DNA from: Cladorhizidae sp. MBARI D1340-BT2
Taxonomy: Eukaryota > Porifera > Demospongiae > Poecilosclerida > Cladorhizidae
Assembly: GCA_028752905.1 (NCBI GenBank)
Contig: JAQNBH010000002.1
Span: 16,292,390 to 16,356,389 of the forward strand
Length of the DNA: 64,000 nt
Direction: 5' to 3'
Position 1 is the stretch's first letter. Each line of letters starts with the position of its first letter. The notes under the pieces were generated by a model. The model was not told where the DNA came from, ran no database searches, and saw nothing but the letters and a program-made list of their open reading frames with translations. The position numbers and the translations under genes are program-made. Below are positions 12,901 through 25,922 of the stretch, piece after piece.

Positions 12901-15900
12901 CAAATTCCCTCCTCAACCTGAGTTGCCCTGATCTTCAACAAAAGCAGGGTTCCACTGAACCAAGTTTTTTCATACAACTCCCCAGTGAGGGCTCGCTTCG
13001 CTCCCCGGCGATGCCGTCGAGAATAACTGCGTAGATATAATCCTGTATCCTACCCTCTGCGCGGTAAAGTTCATCCGTATCTGCTTGGTAAGGTGCTACA
13101 CATGTGCGGGTCGTCATGTAAGCATGATGGCGCCACTTTGCCGGGCCATTCTGCCACGGCCTGGCATATTTGTAGTGGTTGATAATGCATTTGGTTTCAT
13201 TATTGGGCTCGGTTTGGGGGCGAGAGGATCATCCCTAGGGGAGGAGCCTAGCCATGTACGAGCTCCTCAACTAGAGGTCATGTGTCCAACCCAACCTCTA
13301 CCTAGTAACTGCATGTATTTGTTTATGTATGATTGTGACATGCATGTACATGTTTGTGTGTGTTTGTATGTACATGTGTGTATGGATATGTGTTTGTATG
13401 CAGGCGGCTGTGTGGGATACTGCGCATCATTGTTCCCGGGTTCTTCACGCCTGAAGTGAGGGAGGGAGGGAGGGAGAGTGACCAAGTGGTTGTGGCGAGG
13501 AGGAGGAAATGACGAGTTGAAAGGAGAGGGTGGATTTATTTTTAATGAGTAGCAAATGTTTGTGTTATATACATGGACTTTAACTTGGCTGGGGAATAGA
13601 CTTATAGCTAGGCTGGGAGAGAGCATAGACTTATAGCTAGGCTTGGAGAGAACATAGACTTATGGCTAGGCTGGGAGAGAGCATATACTTATAGCTAGGC
13701 TGGGAGAGAGCATAGAGTTATAGCTAGGCTGGGAGAGAGCATAGACTTATAGCTAGGCGCATAGACTTATAGCTAGGCTTGGAGAGAGCATAGACTTATA
13801 GCTAGGCTGGGAGAGAGCATAGACTTATAGCTAAGCTGGGAGAGAGCATAGACTTATAGCTAGGCTAGGAGAGAGCATAGACTTATAGCTAGGCTGGGAG
13901 AGAGCATAGACTTATAGCTAAGCTGGGAGAGAGCATAGACTTATAGCTAGGCTGGGAGAGAGCATAGACTTATAGCTAGGCTGGGAGAGAGTATAGACTT
14001 ATAGCTAGGCTTGGAGAGAACATAGACTTATAGCTAGGCTGGGAGTGAGCATAGACTTATAGCTAGGCTGGGAGAGAGCATAGACTTATAGCTAGGCTTG
14101 GAGAGAACATAGACTTATAGCTAGGCTGGGAGTGAGCATAGACTTATAGCTAAGCTGGGAGAGAGCATAGACTTATAGCTAGGCTGGGAGAGAGCATAGA
14201 CTTATAGCTAGGCTGGGAGAGAGCATAGACTTATAGCTAGGCTTGGAGAGAGCATAGACTTATAGCTAGGCTGGGAGAGAGTATAGACTTATAGCTAGGC
14301 TGGGAGAGAGCATAGACTTATAGCTAGGCTGGGAGAGAGCATAGACTTCTAGGCTGGAGAGAGCATAGACTTATAGCTAGGCTGGGAGAGAGCATAGACT
14401 TATAGCTAGGCTGGGAGAGAGCATAGACTTATAGCTAGGCTGGGAGAGAGCATAGACTTATAGCTAGGCTGAGAGAGAGAGCATAGACTTATACTGGTAG
14501 CTTGGCTGGGAGAGAGCATAGACTTATAGCTTGTCTGGGAAATAGGTTTATAGCTAGGCTGGGAGAGAGCATAGACTTAATAGCTTGGTTGGGAGAGAGC
14601 ATAGACTTATAGCTAGGCTGGGAGAGAGCATAGACTTATAGCTAGGCTGGGAGAGAGTATAAACTTATAGCTTGGCTGGGAGAGAGCATAGACTTATAGC
14701 CAGGCTGGGAGAGAGCATAGACTTATATATAGCTAGGCTGAGAGAGAGCATAGACTTATAGCTAGGCTGGGAGAGAGCATAGCTAGGCTGGGAGAGAGCA
14801 TAGACTTATGGGAGAGAGCATAGACTTATGGGAGAGAGCATAGACTTATAGCTAGGCTGAGAGAGAGCATAGACTTATACTGTAGCTTGGTTTGGAGTGT
14901 GGAAGCAGTGAAGTATTGTAATGGTGAGGTTGTCAGACTAGCTTCTTGTGGTGTAGACGGGTTTCCTGCTTCTGGTGGCCCTGATGCTGGTGTTGCGGAC
15001 CTATGCTGATGTGTGGATGATACAGAACGGGACAGCCATTGAAGGGTAAGCTATTCCACTAGTGTTGGTGTCACTTCATCTGTCTCATCTTCCTCGTTTC
15101 TCCAATCCTCACCTATCTGTTTTCTCTCTCTCTCTCCGTCAATCCACCATTATTTTCAGCCTGTTTCTTCTCCCATATTTACATGCGTATGTATAACGTG
15201 CTTCTTGGATTCAATGGGTAAAGGGTTTATGGAAAATGTGTGTATAGAACTGTGTTTATAAAAAAGACACCCTTTACCAGAAGTCGAGCATTTTGCCTTT
15301 AAAAGCTCTCTGGAATATGACTTTATTCGAATTCCTCCCTCATCTTTTCCCTCTCCCTTCTCTCTCTATCCTTTTCTCTCCGCTCCCTGTCCTCTCCTCT
15401 CTCTCTCTCACTCCTTTCCTCTCATCTCTATCTCTCTTTTTTCTTTCTCGTAGCACCATAATAGGAAGAAATGTAGGACAGTTCAAAGTCCATCTCATGG
15501 AGTTCGTCTATGCTATGCCAATCGTAAGTTTTGACAAAGTACTTCATGAATGTACAGAATGGATGCTAGGCTTATAGTGTGTGTATATGTGTATGTATAT
15601 GTCTGTTTATACAAGTATGTGCAGGGTTTTGGGGGGGGGGGGGGGGGGAGGTGGAGGGGGGCATGTAGAAAATCTGTTAAGTTAAGTGTCACATGTTCCT
15701 ACAACCAGCATTCACAGTGCGGGGAGATTACTACAACCAGCATTCACAGTGCGGGGAGATTACTACAACCAGCATTCACAGTGCGGGGAGATTACTACAA
15801 CCAGCATTCACAGTGCGAGGAGATTACTACAACCAGCATTCACAGTGCGGGGAGATTACTACAACCAGCATTCACAGTGCGGGGAGATTACTACAACCAG

Positions 15901-18900
15901 CATTCACAGTGCGTGGAGATTACTACAACCAGCATTCACAGTGCGGGGAGATTACTACAACCAGCATTCACAGTGCGGGGAGATTATACTACAACCAGCA
16001 TTCACAGTACGGGGAGATTACTACAACCAGCATTCACAGTGCGGGGAGATTACTACAACCAGCATTCACAGTGCGGGGAGATTACTACAACCAGCATTCA
16101 CAGTGCGGGGAGATTACTACAACCAGCATTCACAGGCGGGGAGATTACTACAACCAGCATTCACAGTGCGGGGAGATTACTACAACCAGCATTCACAGTG
16201 CGGGGAGATTACTACAACCAGCATTCACAGTGCGGGGAGATTACTACAACCAGCATTCACAGTGCGGGGAGATTACTACAACCAGCATTCACAGTGCGGG
16301 GAGATTACTACAACCAGCATTCACAGTGCGGGGAAATTATACTACAACCAGCATTCACAGTGCAGGGAGATTACTACAACCAGCATTCACAGTGCGGGGA
16401 GATTACTACAACCAGCATTCACAGTGCGGGGAGATTACTACAACCAGCATTCACAGTGCGGGGAGATTACTACAACCAGCATTCACAGTGCGGGGAGATT
16501 ACTACAACCAGCATTCACAGTGCGGGGAGATTACTACAACCAAAGACGACATCCGAGTATACAATCGATTTTGTTCTGCCATTCCCAGACTTTGGATCTG
16601 CAATCTAGCTTTTGAAAAATTGCACCTTGCATGTACACGTGCCTCAAATCATCAAGTATTGAGTGCACACACAATACAACTCTATAATGAGCAATGCAAG
16701 TGACAGATTGAGTCAGTCATCCTGTGTCCAGTCTTCCTAGTCATCAAGTTACAGCTTCTCCTCTTTATCCGCATTCAGAACGAGCTCGTCATTCATGGCA
16801 CGAGTTGCGAGGTGAGGTTCCCTTGCTGCTCTTGGTGAGGTTCTCTTGCTGCTCTTGGTGAGGTTCCCTTGCTGCTCTTGGTGAGGTTCTCTTGCTGCTC
16901 TTGGTGAGGTTCCCTTGCTGCTCTTGGTGAGGTTCTCTTGCTGAGGTTCTCTTGCTGTTCTTGGTGAGGTTCCCTTGCTGTTCTTGGTGAGGTTCTCTTG
17001 CTGCTCTTGGTGAGGTTCCCTTGCTGCTCTTGGTGAGGTTCCCTTGCTGCTCTTGGTGAGGTTCCCTTGCTGCTCTTGGTGAGGTTCCCTTGCTGCTCTT
17101 AGTGAGGTTCCCTTGCTGCTCTTGGTGAGTTCTCTTGCTGCTCTTGGTGAGGTTCCCTTGCTGCTCTTGGTGAGGTTCTCTTGCTGAGGTTCTCTTGCTG
17201 TTCTTGGTGAGGTTCTTTTACTGCTCTTGGTGAGGTTCTTGCTGCTCTTGGTGAGGTTCCCTTGCTGCTCTTGGTGAGGTTCCCTTGCTGTTCTTGGTGA
17301 GGTTCCCTTGCTGTTCTTGGTGAAGTTCTCTTGCTGCTCTTGGTGAGGTTCCCTTGCTGCTCTTGGTGAGGTTCCCTTGCTGCTCTTGGTGAGGTTCCCT
17401 TGCTGCTCTTGGTGAGGTTCCCTTGCTGCTCTTAGTGAGGTTCCCTTGCTGCTCTTGGTGAGGTTCTCTTGCTGCTCTTGGTGAGGTTCTCTTACTGCTC
17501 TTGGTGAGGTTCCCTTGCTGCTCTTGGTGAGGTTCTCTTGCTGCTCTTAGTGAGGTTCCCTTGCTGCTCTTGGTGAGGTTCTCTTGCTGCTCTTGGTGAG
17601 GTTCTCTTGCTGCTCTTGGTGAGGTTTCCTTGCTGCTCTTGGTGAGGTTCCCTTGCTGCTCTTGGTGAGGTTCCCTTGCTGCTCTTGGTGAGGTTCTCTT
17701 GAGCTGCTCTTGGTGGTGAGGTTCCCTTGCTGCTCTTGGTGAGGTTCTCTTGCTGCTCTTGGTGAGGTTCTCTTGAGCTGTTCTTGGTGAGGTTCTCTTG
17801 CTGCTCTTGGTGGGGTTCCCTTGCTGCTCTTGGTGAGGTTCCCTTGCTGCTCTTGGTGAGGTTCTCTTGCTGCTCTTGGTGAGGTTCCCTTGCTGCTCTT
17901 GGTGAGGTTCTCTTGCTGCTCTTGGTGAGGTTCCCTTGCTGCTTTTGGTGAGGTTCTCTTGCTGCTCTTGGTGAGGTTCTCTTACTGCTCTTGGTGAAGT
18001 TCTCTTGCTGCTCTTGGTGAGGTTCTCTTGCTGTTCTTAGTGAGGTTCTCTTGCTGCTCTTGGTGAGGTTCTCTTGCTGCTCTTGGTGAGGTTCTCTTGC
18101 TGCTCTTGGTGAGGTTCTCTTGCTGCTCTTGGTGAGGTTCCCTTGCTGCTCTTGGTGAGGTTCTCTTGCTGCTCTTGGTGAGGTTCTCTTGCTGCTCTTG
18201 GTGAGGTTCCCCTGCTGCTCTTGGTGAGGTTCTCTTGCTTCTCTTGGTGAGGTTCCCTTGCTGCTCTTGGTGAGGTTCCCTTGCTGCTCTTGGTGAGGTT
18301 CTCTTGCTGCTCTTGATGAGGTTCTCTTGCTGCTCTTGGTGAGGTTCCCTTGCTGCTCTTGGTGAGGTTCCCTTGCTGCTCTTGGTGAGGTTCTCTTGCT
18401 GCTCTTGGTGAGGTTCCCTTGCTGCTCTTGGTGAGGTTCCCTTGCTGCTCTTGGTGAGGTTCCCTTGCTCTTGGTGAGGTTCCCTTGCTGCTCTTGGTGA
18501 GGTTCCCTTGCTGCTCTTGATGAGGTCCCCTTGCTGCTCTTGGTAAGGTTCTCTTGCTGCTCTTGGTGAGGTTCTCTTGCTGCTCTTGGTGAGGTTCCCT
18601 TGCTGCTCTTGGTGAGGTTCTCTTACTGCTCTTGGTGAGGTTCCCTTGTTGCTCTTGGTGAGGTTCTCATGCTGCTCTTGGTGAGGTTCCCTTGTTGCTC
18701 TTGGTGTGGTTTCCTTGTTGCTCTTGGTGAGGTACCCTTGTTGCTCTTGGTGAGGTTCTCTGCTGCTCTTGGTGAGGTTCTCTTGCTGTTCTTGGTGAGG
18801 TTCTCTTGCTGCTCTTGGTGGGGTTCCCTTGCTGCTCTTGGTGAGGTTCTCATGCTGCTCTTGGTGAGGTTCCCTTGTTGCTCTTGGTGAGGTTCCCTTC

Positions 18901-20021
18901 CTGCTCTTGGTGTGGTTCCCTTGTTGCTCTTGGTGAGGTTCTCTTGCTGCTCTTGGTGAGGTTCCCTTGCTGCTCTTGGTGAGGTTCTCTTGCTGCTCTT
19001 GGTGAGGTTCTCTTGCTGCTCTTGGTGAGGTTCCCTTGCTGCTCTTGGTGAGGTTCCCTTGCTGCTCTTGGTTGCTGTTCTTGGTGAGGTTCCCTTGCTG
19101 CTCTTGGTGAGGTTCTCTTGCTGCTCTTAGTGAGGTTCTCTTGCTGCTCTTGGTGAGGTTCTCTTACTGCTCTTGGTGAGTTCTCTTGCTGCTCTTGGTG
19201 AGCTTCTCTTACTGCTCTTGGTGAGGTTCCCTTGCTGCTCTTGGTGAGGTTCCCTTGCTGCTCTTGGTGAGGTTCTCTTGCTGTTCTTGGTGAGGTTCTC
19301 TTGCTGCTCTAGGTGAGGTTCCCTTGCTGCTCTTGGTGAGGTTCTCTTGCTGTTCTTGGTGAGGATCTCTTGCTGCTCTTGGTGAGGTTCCCTTGCTGCT
19401 CTTGGTGAGGTTCCCTTGCTGCTCTTGGTGAGGTTCTCTTGCTGCTCTTGGTGAGGTTCTCTTGCTGCTCTTGTTGAGGTTCTCTTGCTGCTCTTGGTGA
19501 GGTTTCCTTGCTGCTCTTGGTGAGGTTCTCTTGCTGTTCTTGGTGAGGTTCTCTTGCTGTTCTTGGTGAGGTTCCCTTGCTGCTCTTGGTGAGGTTCCCT
19601 TGCTGCTCTTGGTGAGGTTCCCTTGCTGCTCTTGGTGAGGTTCTCTTGCTCTTGGTGAGGTTCTCTTGCTGCTCTTGGTGAGGTTCCCTTGCTGCTCTTG
19701 GTGAGGTTCCCTTGCTGCTCTTGGTGAGGTTCTCTTGCTCTTGGTGAGGTTCTCTTGCTGCTCTTGGTAAGGTTCCCTTGCTGCTCTTGGTGAGGTTCTC
19801 TTGCTATTCTATTATTATTATTATTTATATTATTTGGGGGAGGGGGGAGTCCACCAGTTTAAAAGGTGGGTCCAGGGAGTACTAGTGCACCATCTGGTAA
19901 GGTATGCACTATGCACTGTGTTAATTAAGGGGAAGGACTGCAGATCAAAATATCAAAATTTGGGGGGGGGGGGGGGGAAGGAGTGTGACCTTATTTGGTT
20001 TGCTACAGACTTGATACTCTG

Positions 20022-20065
<44 letters not shown>

Positions 20066-23000
20066 ATAGATTTCTCTAGTCAACAACCTGCTGAAGGTAA
20101 GTGCATGTTGCTGTTTTTCTTTTAAGCAATAATCTGTTTTGTTTTTGATGAGGAGTATTTCACAGAGGGACGGAGGGGAAGGTGATAGTGGCACTAGCTT
20201 CCTTTCTCCCCCATGAGTTTTATACCACAATCCTAATTGACGGAGATGTAGACCTTTAAATATTTTTTAAAAAATTGCGAATTTAAAAATGTTATTATTT
20301 TATTATTGTTGTTATTATTGTTGTTGTTGTTGTTGTTGTTATTATTTTGGGCCTCTTGTGTAAATGTATATACATTAGTTATAATACCTGGTAAAATAAT
20401 GGGATGAGATAGAGTCTGACGAAAGAGGCACTAGACAGAATATTCCAATTTATATATATATCCGGTCAAGAACGCAGAATCTCCTCAGATTGGAGCCTGA
20501 ATCAACTCATAAATCCATCCCTGACAAAAGATATGGTTGCCTGATGGCAGAACCAAGCATTAGCAGACACAGAAGAGTACATGCGTGTCTTGAGGTCAAT
20601 CTCATCAACTAATTTTTTGTTATCGTGCATTAAAACTTTCCTCAATTAGTGCTAGACTTCACACCCTCTCATATGTCATGTATACTCAACCTACTGCTGT
20701 TGGTGTTGTGATATTATCTGTTGCTGTTGGTGTTGTGATACTATCTGTTGCTGTTGGTGTTGTGATACTATCTGTTGCTGTTGGTGTTGTGATACTATCT
20801 GCTGCTGGGCCAGGTCAGCATTACTTTCGTTACGACTTTTCAGCTTGTCAAACCTGTCACTCTGGCATGCATCAACTTATCAACCCAAACTAAGTTTGTT
20901 TATCAAAGACATAGTTAGTTCTTGTTGCACGCCAGGTTTTATTGAAAAAATTCCAAACGGTCTAGCAGCTAGATATTAATGAGTGCCCGTTACTTTCGTT
21001 ACGAATTTTGGACATAAAAAATTGTCTTCAAAGTTCGTTTGTGAATCCTAGAAAAAAGGCTCCTTCAATTTTTTTGATTTTCAATTATGTCTTACAGAAT
21101 GTAGTTGACTATCAATTCCCCTGGTTTATTTGTTACATGTTCAACGATAATGGGTGGACATCACCCATTATACTAAAAAGTGACTGTTACTTTCGTTACG
21201 TTACTTTTGATGCAAGTATTGATGGGAATGTGTTGCACTTTTATACATAATTATTGGATTCCAACACCAAATTACTTAAAAGTTTAAATACATTTATATT
21301 TACATAAAGATAATGTACAAAACATCACTGTGTGTGGGGGGAGAGGGGGTGCAGCAAGATGGACTGCAAGGTTGCATGAATGAGGAGGGGGTGAGACAAA
21401 GGTGGTTGCAAGGTGCATGAGCTGGCAGGGGGTGAGGAGGGGATGGTATAATATTGATCTGAAAGTTTGGTCACAAATTTAGTTAGTTATGTTCCACTCC
21501 TCAAGACATTTAACTATCTCCTTTTCATCACTGTCACTGAGAGTAACAAACCGGCTATAGTTGCTGATAGGAGCTGGTGGGCTAAGTCTGCAGAGAATGT
21601 CCTCTCTAGGTACTGGAAGTCGGTCATGTTTTGTAGGCCAGTTCCACCTATCCAGCCCACAACTCTTCATAAATGTGATGACAACATGAGTAGGGGAGCT
21701 TTGTACCACCTCGCCAATCCAGGCCTTCCTATCGTGCACTGCTGCCAAGAACTCTCCAGCTTTTAATTCAGATACTATAAAATTTTCACCAACTTCCACC
21801 TCCATCTCCATGTCTTGCTTCTTCTGTTGCTGGTTTGGGACAGAAAACTCCTGTGTCAGCTGAGAGTGTACGACCATCCCGTCAATATTGCGCAGGCAAT
21901 GATAGCCACGTATTCCAGCTACTGCTGGAGATGCATCCCAGAAAGCTTGCGTGAAGCCAATGTCATAATTTGACTTGTTGATATCTGCTTCATTCATCAC
22001 TGTAACCTCCACCGTCATCATATTAGATGCAGCTGCAGCGAATGATGAAGCATCCCTAACAAGCACCTGCCATGCCTTCACCCTGTTGTGGACATGCCGC
22101 TTTACACTGCCACCAGTCCCGTCAACTGGGCCTTTGCCATGCGAAGTTGCAAAGAAGTTCCAGGTGATGCTGAGGCCATGTGCCTCCTCAAGCTTCTGCA
22201 ACGCATTTACAATAAATCGGCTCTTGAACTGAGCTGATGTACCGTCGGACCAGATTGACAATTTAGTTATATCATCTGGTAGTCGGCTGAGGAGATTGTT
22301 CATATATGGGAGGATGGACCACTTCGAGTGATCAGTAGAATCTGAACAGATGACACCACTGTGGTGTTCTCCCCCGTACCACAATGAGTGGTGAACAGAG
22401 AGACAGGGCTGTGGCCCCAATGTGCTGACTGTATCTCATCTTGTTAGATGCACTCAAAATTCTCCGAAAAGTCAACTTGAAGTAGTGCATGAAATTTGTT
22501 GAAGTCAGGAGAAGTTGCTTCTGCATCTGCACGCTCTATGTTGTAGCTCTCGGCTTGAGCTCGCTTTACAAGGCTGTGGATCAGGAACTGGGAAGAAGTT
22601 TGAGAAGGTGCTGTTTGAGGTCCTCTGTTATCCCATCATGTTGGACTTTGTGCAACCTTTCATTGCCGTCTTTTCCCCATGACAACCAGGTCACTGCTTT
22701 CTCAACCATCACCACTAAATCATGTTGCTCCAGGAAGAGCTGGCCGTTCTCCACTCCTCACATTTGCCAAGCCAACACTCTGTCTTAGGGTTCTTGCACA
22801 CCCAGCTGTCTGGGGTTTTAGAACTATACTTCTCCAATGCTGGCTCCAACTTGTGGAATGCATCAAGTGCAAGTATGATGTCCTCGTGGTACTGGCAAAC
22901 ACAGTCATTCTGTGGAGTCAGACTTGAATATAGGACATGAGGTGGGTAGACTAGAACTTTTAAGTCAAATCTGAACATCGGGGTACTGTGCCAAAGAGAG

Positions 23001-25864
23001 GCCACGAGTCTCTTTCAGCGTACACACCAAATGGCGTGATTGTTTCTTTTCGCCAGCATGAGTAGTTGCTCGGGCGTCTTTGCGACCTGTTTGCAACGTT
23101 AATGGCCTGATCTCCCTTAACAGTTGTGCCAGATCCCCATCTTCATATGTACATATGTCTAATTTTACGTTACTTTCGTTACAAGCTTACCTTCCACTAC
23201 TTTTAAGTTATTTTCGTTACGTTACTTTCGTTACAAACCTTTGAACTGAAATAAACAAAAATTTGTTCCTGCGATCTTTACCAAAATTTTGGTGTAGATG
23301 AGTGACATTGTTGGGAAGATTATATCTAACTTTTATGAAGTTAGGTTTAGAACTCCATGAGCAAAGGGAACTTCTTGAAGTTGAGCGTTACTTTCGTTAC
23401 ATAAAAACATCGGGTTTGAAATTAACGTGCAATACTCGGGTAGATAGCTCTGAGCCAAAAATTATTCTAGATATTGGTAGACCTTTAAAATCCCCACACA
23501 AAAAGTAACACATAAGTGTAATATCTTTATGGTATCATATATTATAACATTCAATTTTTCCCCTCGAAATTACAGTTAAATTTTAACTCAACTTTCAAAC
23601 ACTGCTGTACTGTGTGTATGTTAGATATCCACATAAAACCAACTTTATTAAAGGTCCCAAGGAGTGTATTTTTAGGTTCATAAAAATTTTGGTCCCTACG
23701 ACAAAATATTTTTTTAGCTTTCCATGTCATGATTTTGTGACCTGGCCCTGCTGTTGGTGTTGTGATACTATCTGTTGCTGTTGGTGTTGTGATACTATCT
23801 GCTGTTGATGGTGTTGTGATACTATCTGTTGTTGGTGGTGTTGTGATACTATCTGTTGTTGATGGTGTTGTGATACTATCTGTTGCTGTTGGTGTTGTGA
23901 TACTATCTGTTGCTGTTGGTGTTGTGATACTATCTGTTGCTGTTGGTGTTGAGATACTATCTGTTGCTGTTGGTGTTGTGATACTATCTGTTGCTGTTGG
24001 TGTTGAGATACTATATGTTGTTGGTGGTGTTGTGATACTATCTGTTGCTGTTGGTGTTGTGATACTATCTGTTGCTGTTGGTGTTGTGATACTATCTGCT
24101 GTTGTTGGTGTTGTGATACTATCTGTTGCTGTTGGTGTTGTGATACTATCTGTTGCTGTTGGTGTTGTGATACTATCTGTTGCTGTTTTTGGTGTTGTGA
24201 TACTATCTGTTGTTGTTGGTGTTGTGATACTATCTGTTGCTGTTGATGTTGTGATACTATCTGTTGCTGTTGGTGTTGTGATACTATCTGTTGCTGTTGG
24301 TGTTGTGATACTATCTGTTGTTGTTGTTGAGATACTATCTGCTGTTGTTGGTGTTGTGATACTATCTGTTGCTGTTGGTGTTGTGATACTATCTGTTGGT
24401 GTTGTGATACTATCTGTTGGTGTTGTGATACTATCTGTTGCTGTTTTTGGTGTTGTGATACTATCTGTTGTTGTTGGTGTTGTGATACTATCTGTTGCTG
24501 TTGGTGTTGTGATACTATCTGCTGTTGTTGTTGTTGTGATACTATCTGTTGCTGTTGATGTGATACTATCTGTTGCTGTTGATGTGATACTATCTGTTGC
24601 TGTTGGTGTTGTGATACTATCTGCTGTTGTTGTTGTTGTGATACTATCTGTTGCTGTTGGTGTTGTGATACTATCTGTTGCTGTTGGTGTTGTGATACTA
24701 TCTGTTGTTGGTGGTGTTGTGATACTATCTGTTGTTGATGGTGTTGTGATACTATCTGTTGCTGTTGGTGTTGTGATACTATCTGTTGTTGGTGGTGTTG
24801 TGATACTATCTGTTGTTGATGGTGTTGTGATACTATCTGTTGCTGTTGGTGTTGTGATACTATCTGCTGCTGTTGGTGTTGTGATACTATCTGTTGCTGT
24901 TGGTGTTGTGATACTATCTGTTGCTGTTGGTGTTGTGATACTATCTGTTGTTGGTGGTGTTGTGATACTATCTGTTGTTGATGGTGTTGTGATACTATCT
25001 GTTGCTGTTGATGTTGTGATACTATCTGTTGCTGTTGTTGGTGTGATACTATCTGTTACTGTTGGTGTTGTGATACTATCTGCTGTTGTTGGTGTTGTGA
25101 TACTATCTGTTGCTGTTGGTGTTGTGATACTATCTGTTGCTGTTGGTGTTGTGATACTATCTGTTGCTGTTGGTGTTTTGATACTATCTGTTGCTGTTGG
25201 TGTTGTGATACTATCTGTTGCTGTTGGTGTTGTGATACTATCTACTGTTGTTGGTGTTGTGATACTATCTGTTGCTGTTGGTGTTGTGATACTATCTGTT
25301 GCTGTTGGTGTTGTGATACTATCTGTTGCTGTTGGTGTTGTGATACTATCTGTTGCTGTTGGTGTTGTGATGCTATCTGTTGCTGTTGATGTGATACTAT
25401 CTGTTGCTGTTGGTGTTGTGATACTATCTGTTGCTGTTGGTGTTGTGATACTATCTACTGCTGTTGGTGTTGTGATACTATCTGTTGCTGTTGGTGTTGT
25501 GATACTATCTGTTGCTGTTGGTGTTGTTATACTATCTGTTGCTGTTGGTGTTGTGATGCTGCCTGTTGTTGTTGTTGTTGTTGTTGTTGTGATGCTCTCT
25601 GTTGTTGCTGGTGGTGATGTATCTTTAGTATGGTCTGAACGAGCTAAAGCTGAGGTTCCGTACGAGGCTGTCCCAGTACCTCTATAGCAAATATATGAGG
25701 TGAGGGCTCCATAGCACTACTGTATGTACCATATGCATGTGTGTGCAGTGCTCCTGCCCGAAACCATTGTCTAGTAATAGTAGTAGTAGTAGTAGTATTC
25801 GGTTATTATTATTAGTAGTAGTAGTAGTATTCGGTTATTAGTAATTGTAGCAGTAGTGTTGTTG

Positions 25865-25922
<58 letters not shown>

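Larger units (their letters stand above)
20802..23753. mobile_element. Unclassified DNA transposon with 10-bp TIRs, nested in a minisatellite
   Basis: GGCCAGGTCA at 20808-20817 is mirrored exactly by TGACCTGGCC at 23738-23747. CTGCTG precedes the left end (20802-20807) and follows the right end (23748-23753), and the minisatellite reads continuously if one copy is removed. The duplication could be 4 bp (TGCT, with the repeat starting GGGCC) because of the CTG repeats. The 2940-bp body holds clusters of TTACTTTCGTTAC within 400 bp of the left end and 600 bp of the right end, and a decayed minus-strand gene between them. I cannot assign a known superfamily. Confidence 0.85.

Noticed and set aside
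15550..16703. Three overlapping open frames of 309-352 codons
   Set aside because: The 32-bp unit shifts frame every copy and lacks stops in all frames. Splice-bounded coding evidence is absent.
23762..25687. 641-codon open frame of repeated [13 protein letters not shown] peptide
   Set aside because: It follows a 27-bp minisatellite whose unit has no stop in that frame, and it overlaps the ABCD3 exon at 25629 in a different frame.
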